From: Bacteroidaceae bacterium
Lineage (GTDB): Bacteria; Bacteroidota; Bacteroidia; Bacteroidales; Bacteroidaceae
DNA length: 64,000 bases
Assembly (NCBI GenBank): GCA_902362595.1
Contig: CABIXF010000014.1
Coordinates: forward strand, 1 to 64,000
Direction of reading: 5' to 3'
This document shows positions 60,369-64,000 of the stretch, piece by piece. Within the stretch, counting starts at the first letter, position 1; each line of letters begins with the position of its first letter. The position numbers were made by a program, and so were the translations under genes. The notes beneath the pieces are model-generated. The model saw only the letters and a list, made by a program, of their open reading frames with translations, was not told the origin of the DNA and ran no database searches.

Positions 60369-61490
60369 ATGTGGAATCGAAATTTTAATCTTTTACTTAC
60401 AGCGAATTTTTTCCTGTACACGGCGGTGTATATGCTTTTCCCGGTGCTGCATCGGTGGATGGTGGGCGAGGGAGGCTATACCAACCTTCAGGCCGGAGGT
60501 ACCATTGCCATTTTCGGAATTTCCTTGTACATCTTCGGCGTTTTCAACAATTACCTGGTCGATACGTTCAAGCGTAAAGCGGTGTGCACGCGCAGCATCC
60601 TGTTGCTGGCGTTGGTGGGACTGATTTATCCTTATTCTCCGGGAATAGGGACCATTGTAGCCCTTCGGGTATTGCAGGGAGCCTTGTTTGGGGTCGTGCT
60701 GATGTCGATGGGAAGTACGCTGGTCATCGACGTGACGCCCACCCACTGTCGGAACAGGGCCAACCTCACTTTCACCTGGTCGGGGGTGCTCGGCATGCTG
60801 TGTGGCATCTGGGGTGGATACAGTCTGGGGGATTTCCTTTCCTTCCAGCACGAACTGTACCTGTTTGCCATCCTGTGTGTGATACCTATCCTGCTGGTAT
60901 CGATGGTGGAAGTCTGTTTCCGCGCTCCGCTGGATTTACCGCTGATGTCGTTCGACCGCTTTCTGCTGTTCCGCACCCTGCTTCCGGGACTGAACATGAT
61001 GGTGGTCCCCTTCATTTTGGGGGTGGTATTCAGCACGATATTCGATAGTTTTTTCTACATTTGTGCAATGGCTGGATTTGTGGTCTTCCTGTTGCTCGAC
61101 CGGATGTTCCGCAGTCAGGCCGACGGACGCTTCCTGAATGCCGCAGGCCTTGTGCTGATGGGTGTGGCTTTGCTGATGCTTTACCTTTCGGATGGCCGTG
61201 ATTCCCTGTGGGGAGCCGGATTCCTTCTCGGACTGGGCATGGGACTGTCTCTGTTGCAGTTCCTGCGGATGATGATTTATCTTCCGCAGCATTGTGAGCG
61301 GGGGACAGGCTACCACACCTACCAGCTGTTGTGGGAGTCGGGCGTGATGCTGGGCGTAGTGCTCGGAAAATACGTGGAAGACTCCATGAAGCGGCAGTAC
61401 CTGCTGGCCTTGCTGGTCTGCATGGTGGGACTGCTGGTCTATCAGGTAGCCATTCACCGCTATTTTGTGCGACGAATGAGAAACAGATAA
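60369..61490 (+). CDS. MFS transporter
   Basis: Start ATG 60369 (MWNRNFNLLLTANFFLYTAVYMLFP), preceded by a purine-rich AAAAAAGA stretch; the longer frame upstream runs through the hairpin. The 373-residue protein has about twelve membrane segments and the loop 2-3 signature region NNYLVDTFKRKAVCTRSILLLAL with basic residues. It resembles sugar/drug MFS exporters of Bacteroidetes. It lies 19 bp upstream of ettA, so the two are probably co-transcribed. Substrate unknown. Confidence 0.85.
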   Translation: MWNRNFNLLLTANFFLYTAVYMLFPVLHRWMVGEGGYTNLQAGGTIAIFGISLYIFGVFNNYLVDTFKRKAVCTRSILLLALVGLIYPYSPGIGTIVALRVLQGALFGVVLMSMGSTLVIDVTPTHCRNRANLTFTWSGVLGMLCGIWGGYSLGDFLSFQHELYLFAILCVIPILLVSMVEVCFRAPLDLPLMSFDRFLLFRTLLPGLNMMVVPFILGVVFSTIFDSFFYICAMAGFVVFLLLDRMFRSQADGRFLNAAGLVLMGVALLMLYLSDGRDSLWGAGFLLGLGMGLSLLQFLRMMIYLPQHCERGTGYHTYQLLWESGVMLGVVLGKYVEDSMKRQYLLALLVCMVGLLVYQVAIHRYFVRRMRNR

Positions 61491-61509
61491 CTTAACCAAT
61501 ATAAAGAAT

Positions 61510-63198
61510 ATGGCAGACGACAAGAAAATTATCTTTTCAATGGTGGGAGTGAGCAAGTCATTCCAGAACAACAAGCAGGTATTGAAAGACATCTACCTAT
61601 CCTTTTTTTATGGCGCGAAAATCGGAATCATCGGTCTGAACGGTTCCGGTAAGTCTACGTTGATGAAAATCATTGCCGGACTCGACAAGAATTACCAGGG
61701 CGAGGTGGTGTTCTCGCCGGGATACAGTGTCGGCTATCTGGCACAGGAACCTCAGCTCGACGACGCGAAGACCGTGAAGGAAGTCGTGATGGAAGGGGTG
61801 CAGCAAGTGGTAGACACGCTGGCCGAATACGAAGAAATCAACCAGAAGTTCGGTTTGCCGGAGTATTACGAAGACCCGGAAAAGATGGACGCCCTCTTTG
61901 CGCGTCAGGCTGAACTGCAGGATATCATTGATGCTACTGATGCGTGGAACCTCGACAGCAAGCTGGAGCGGGCGATGGATGCCCTGCGCTGTCCGCCGGA
62001 AGACCAGCTGGTGAAGAACCTCTCCGGAGGTGAACGCCGCCGGGTGGCCTTGTGCCGTCTGTTGTTGCAGAAGCCCGACATCCTGTTGCTCGACGAGCCG
62101 ACCAACCACCTGGATGCGGAAAGCATCGACTGGCTGGAACAGCACCTGCAGCAGTACGAGGGAACGGTGATTGCCGTGACACACGACCGTTACTTCCTGG
62201 ACCACGTGGCCGGATGGATTCTGGAACTCGACCGTGGCGAAGGTATTCCTTGGAAGGGAAACTATTCCAGCTGGCTGGAGCAGAAGACCAAGCGCATGGA
62301 GATGGAAGAAAAAACGGCCAGCAAGCGCCGCAAAACCTTGGAACGCGAGCTGGAGTGGGTGCGCATGGCGCCCAAGGCCCGTCAGGCCAAGGGTAAGGCC
62401 CGTCTGAACTCGTACGACAAACTCTTGAACGAGGACGTGAAGGAGAAGGAAGAGAAACTGGAAATCTTCATCCCGAACGGTCCGCGTCTGGGCAACAAGG
62501 TCATCGAGGCCAAGCACGTGGCCAAGGCCTATGGCGACAAGCTGCTCTTTGACGACCTGAACTTCATGTTGCCGCCTAACGGCATTGTGGGAGTGATTGG
62601 TCCGAACGGTGCCGGAAAGACCACCCTGTTCCGCCTGATTATGGGACTGGAAACGGTGGACAAGGGCGAGTTTGAAGTGGGCGATACCGTCAAGATTGCT
62701 TACGTGGACCAGCAGCACAAGGACATTGATCCGAACAAGAGCGTATATCAGGTCATCAGCGGAGGTAACGACCTGATTCGTATGGGCAACCGCGATGTGA
62801 ACGCGCGTGCCTACCTGAGCCGCTTCAATTTCTCCGGTTCCGACCAGGAAAAGCTCTGCGGCATGCTTTCGGGTGGTGAACGCAACCGTCTGCACTTGGC
62901 CATGGCCCTGAAGGAAGAAGGCAATGTGCTGTTGCTCGACGAGCCGACCAACGACATCGACGTGAACACGCTCCGGGCATTGGAAGAAGGTCTGGAAGAC
63001 TTTGCCGGTTGTGCCGTAGTCATCAGCCACGACCGTTGGTTCCTCGACCGTATCTGTACGCACATCCTCGCATTCGAGGGAGACAGCCAGGTGTTCTACT
63101 TCGAAGGTTCCTATACGGAATACGAGGAAAACAAGATGAAGCGCATGGGCAATGTAGAACCGAAACGCGTGCGCTACCGCAAACTGATGGAAGACTGA
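61510..63198 (+). CDS. ettA: ABC-F protein, energy-dependent translational throttle EttA
   Basis: Ribosome-associated ATPase that gates the first peptide bond according to ATP/ADP level. The 562-residue protein has two ATP-binding cassettes and no membrane domain: Walker A GLNGSGKST and GPNGAGKTT, signatures LSGGERRRVALCRLL and LSGGERNRLHLAMAL, Walker B LLLDEPTNHLDAES and LLLDEPTNDIDVNTLRALEE. The last of these, the linker RELEWVRMAPKARQAKGKARL and the inserted arm in domain 1 are characteristic of EttA rather than other ABC-F types. Followed by the second 22-bp palindromic array. Confidence 0.93.
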   Translation: MADDKKIIFSMVGVSKSFQNNKQVLKDIYLSFFYGAKIGIIGLNGSGKSTLMKIIAGLDKNYQGEVVFSPGYSVGYLAQEPQLDDAKTVKEVVMEGVQQVVDTLAEYEEINQKFGLPEYYEDPEKMDALFARQAELQDIIDATDAWNLDSKLERAMDALRCPPEDQLVKNLSGGERRRVALCRLLLQKPDILLLDEPTNHLDAESIDWLEQHLQQYEGTVIAVTHDRYFLDHVAGWILELDRGEGIPWKGNYSSWLEQKTKRMEMEEKTASKRRKTLERELEWVRMAPKARQAKGKARLNSYDKLLNEDVKEKEEKLEIFIPNGPRLGNKVIEAKHVAKAYGDKLLFDDLNFMLPPNGIVGVIGPNGAGKTTLFRLIMGLETVDKGEFEVGDTVKIAYVDQQHKDIDPNKSVYQVISGGNDLIRMGNRDVNARAYLSRFNFSGSDQEKLCGMLSGGERNRLHLAMALKEEGNVLLLDEPTNDIDVNTLRALEEGLEDFAGCAVVISHDRWFLDRICTHILAFEGDSQVFYFEGSYTEYEENKMKRMGNVEPKRVRYRKLMED

Positions 63199-63223
63199 TT
63201 TTCAATTGTTTACATAAAGCATA

Positions 63224-63371
63224 AAAACGCTTCGACGTTCGGATGAAAACGTCGAAGCGTTTTTGTTTAAACACCTAAGCGTTTAAGAGAAAACGTCTAG
63301 GCGTTTTACTTAAAACGCTTAGGCATTTCCTTCCAAACGTCCTTGTGTTTTTTAAAAACGTAAGGACGTTT
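63224..63371. repeat. Array of seven 17-bp imperfect palindromes, 22-bp period
   Basis: Units begin at 63224, 63246, 63268, 63290, 63312, 63334 and 63355 (last step 21). Unit 5 (AAAACGCTTAGGCATTT) is identical to unit 2 of the 47353 array. Units 1 and 2 are near-perfect reverse complements (GCTTCGAC with GTCGAAGC), as are 6 and 7 (GTCCTT with AAGGAC); each pair makes a hairpin with a following T-run. It fills the gap between ettA and a convergent gene, so it probably also acts as terminator. Confidence 0.92.
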
Positions 63372-63389
63372 TTTGATGATTTATAAATC

Positions 63390-64000
63390 TCACTGAATCA
63401 GCATGTTTTCCACCTCTTCCAGACTGCCGTCCGTTTTTTCGGGAGTGACGTGCAGCAGGCGGGCCAGCAGGGAATAAAGCGATACGTTGCGGAACTTCGG
63501 GGCTTCATAGCCTTTCTTGAAGTCGGGTCCGCAAGCCCGGAACATCACCTGCATGTCATCGTAGGTCGGGTCGAAACCATGAGCTCCCGGAAGTGTCTGG
63601 GTACCTTCTTCCACCAGCCAGCCCAGGTCGGGCAGTACGAGGATGTCGCCCACGCGTGGATTGCTGCCGTAGTGCAGGTAAGCCGGAATCTCTTCTTTCT
63701 TCCATACCCGCACGTGGTCCAGTCCCTGCAAGGCCTGATACACCGAGTCGCGGTATTCCGGTTTCGTATAAATCTGTGCCGGCAGGTTACCGTCAATCAG
63801 CGTGTACCATTTCTCGTTCAGCAGGTGCTTGATGGGCACAAAGCGGTCGGCACTTACCGTGGCCATGCCGTGGTCGGCTGTCACAATCAGGTTGATGTCC
63901 TTTCCGAAAGGCAGGCTCTGCAATCCCTCCCACAAGTATCTCATGAGTCCGTCCAGCTCTTCAATGCAGCGGCGTGTTTCCTTACTGTGCGGGCTGTAGC
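63390..64000 (-). CDS. Alkaline phosphatase-superfamily phosphodiesterase/nucleotide pyrophosphatase, partial
   Basis: The frame is open to the window edge (5' end missing); about 203 residues are visible, beginning YSPHSKETRRCIEELDG. The catalytic C-terminal half of the ENPP-like fold is present with metal motifs intact: LIVTADHGMATV (Asp-His), then GAHGFDPTYDDMQVMFRACGPDFKKG with the final metal His, and YSLLARLLHVTPEKTDGSLEEVENML. It likely cleaves nucleotide or phospholipid phosphodiesters outside the cytoplasm. An internal ATG at 63944 is not the true start. Confidence 0.88.
   Translation of the reverse strand, partial: YSPHSKETRRCIEELDGLMRYLWEGLQSLPFGKDINLIVTADHGMATVSADRFVPIKHLLNEKWYTLIDGNLPAQIYTKPEYRDSVYQALQGLDHVRVWKKEEIPAYLHYGSNPRVGDILVLPDLGWLVEEGTQTLPGAHGFDPTYDDMQVMFRACGPDFKKGYEAPKFRNVSLYSLLARLLHVTPEKTDGSLEEVENMLIQ

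Noticed and set aside
61597..63063. 488-codon open frame opposite ettA
   Set aside because: Antisense to both ABC cassettes; no family features.
63224..63371. CRISPR-like array or tandem minisatellite
   Set aside because: Unit cores differ in matched complementary pairs, which neither explanation predicts; spacers are 5 nt.
1..64000. Insertion sequences, integrases or prophage genes
   Set aside because: No transposase, integrase or phage structural motif was seen in any frame; the window looks like stable chromosome.

Overview
The window is chromosomal DNA from a gut-type Bacteroidaceae (Bacteroides/Phocaeicola-like). Evidence: many starts are preceded by the Bacteroides promoter signature TAnnTTTG (two also have a TTTG -33 box 19-20 nt upstream); the primary sigma factor is the short 286-aa form; there is a SusC/SusD pair, a type III glutamine synthetase, a 1098-aa SecA with a SEC-C zinc tail, a GH92 enzyme and families typical of this group (DUF4105, probable DUF6108 and DUF6340). 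There are no transposases, phage genes or CRISPR arrays; most of the window is ordinary core genome with one polysaccharide-utilisation-type locus.

Layout. 1-5.7 kb (minus): two short, apparently eroded genes, then a nitrogen-assimilation operon read as TorF-like porin > P-II > ammonium transporter > glutamine synthetase III. 6-7.2 kb: a divergent orphan ATP-grasp protein. 7.3-14.8 kb (minus): an envelope operon coaX > outer-membrane protein > TPR protein > lptC > CNNM/CorC protein > PpiD-like foldase. 15-23.8 kb (plus): DUF4105 protein, a PafA-fold protein that has lost its metal ligands, secA, a lipoprotein, an acidic small protein and an MBL-fold hydrolase. 23.9-27 kb: a small peptide/RNA gene, a palindrome cluster including an FNR-type site, and an ECF sigma operon with a membrane protein resembling an anti-sigma factor and two envelope proteins. 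27-29.7 kb: valS (minus). 29.9-41 kb: NifX-like protein, a 21-bp-phased palindrome array, a secreted metallophosphoesterase, SusC, SusD, a GDPD-GH92 fusion and a small secreted protein; together these look like a locus for phosphodiester-decorated mannose glycans. 41-47.3 kb: mazG, ACT protein plus PFL protein, uvrD/pcrA-type helicase and nspC. 47.3-48.4 kb: a 22-bp palindromic repeat array and a seven-gene tRNA cluster. 48.5-64 kb: small ORF, riboflavin synthase, BrkB-family protein, rnpB, HtrA protease, rpoD, a clostripain-family lipoprotein, Nramp and MATE transporters, HAD phosphatase, panB, an MFS protein, ettA, a second 22-bp palindromic array, and the 3' part of a phosphodiesterase gene cut by the window edge.

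The most unusual material is non-coding. Two intergenic arrays (47353-47479 and 63224-63371) are built from 17-bp imperfect palindromes with consensus AAAACGCTTAGGCGTTT repeated every 22 bp; one unit is identical in the two loci, and several unit pairs are exact or near reverse complements of each other, as expected if RNA or cruciform pairing is selected. A third locus (30390-30461) has four CACACTGTG-type palindromes exactly 21 bp apart. The most unusual coding feature is the GDPD-GH92 fusion beside SusC/SusD. All assignments rest on reading the sequence and on family knowledge; no database search was run.
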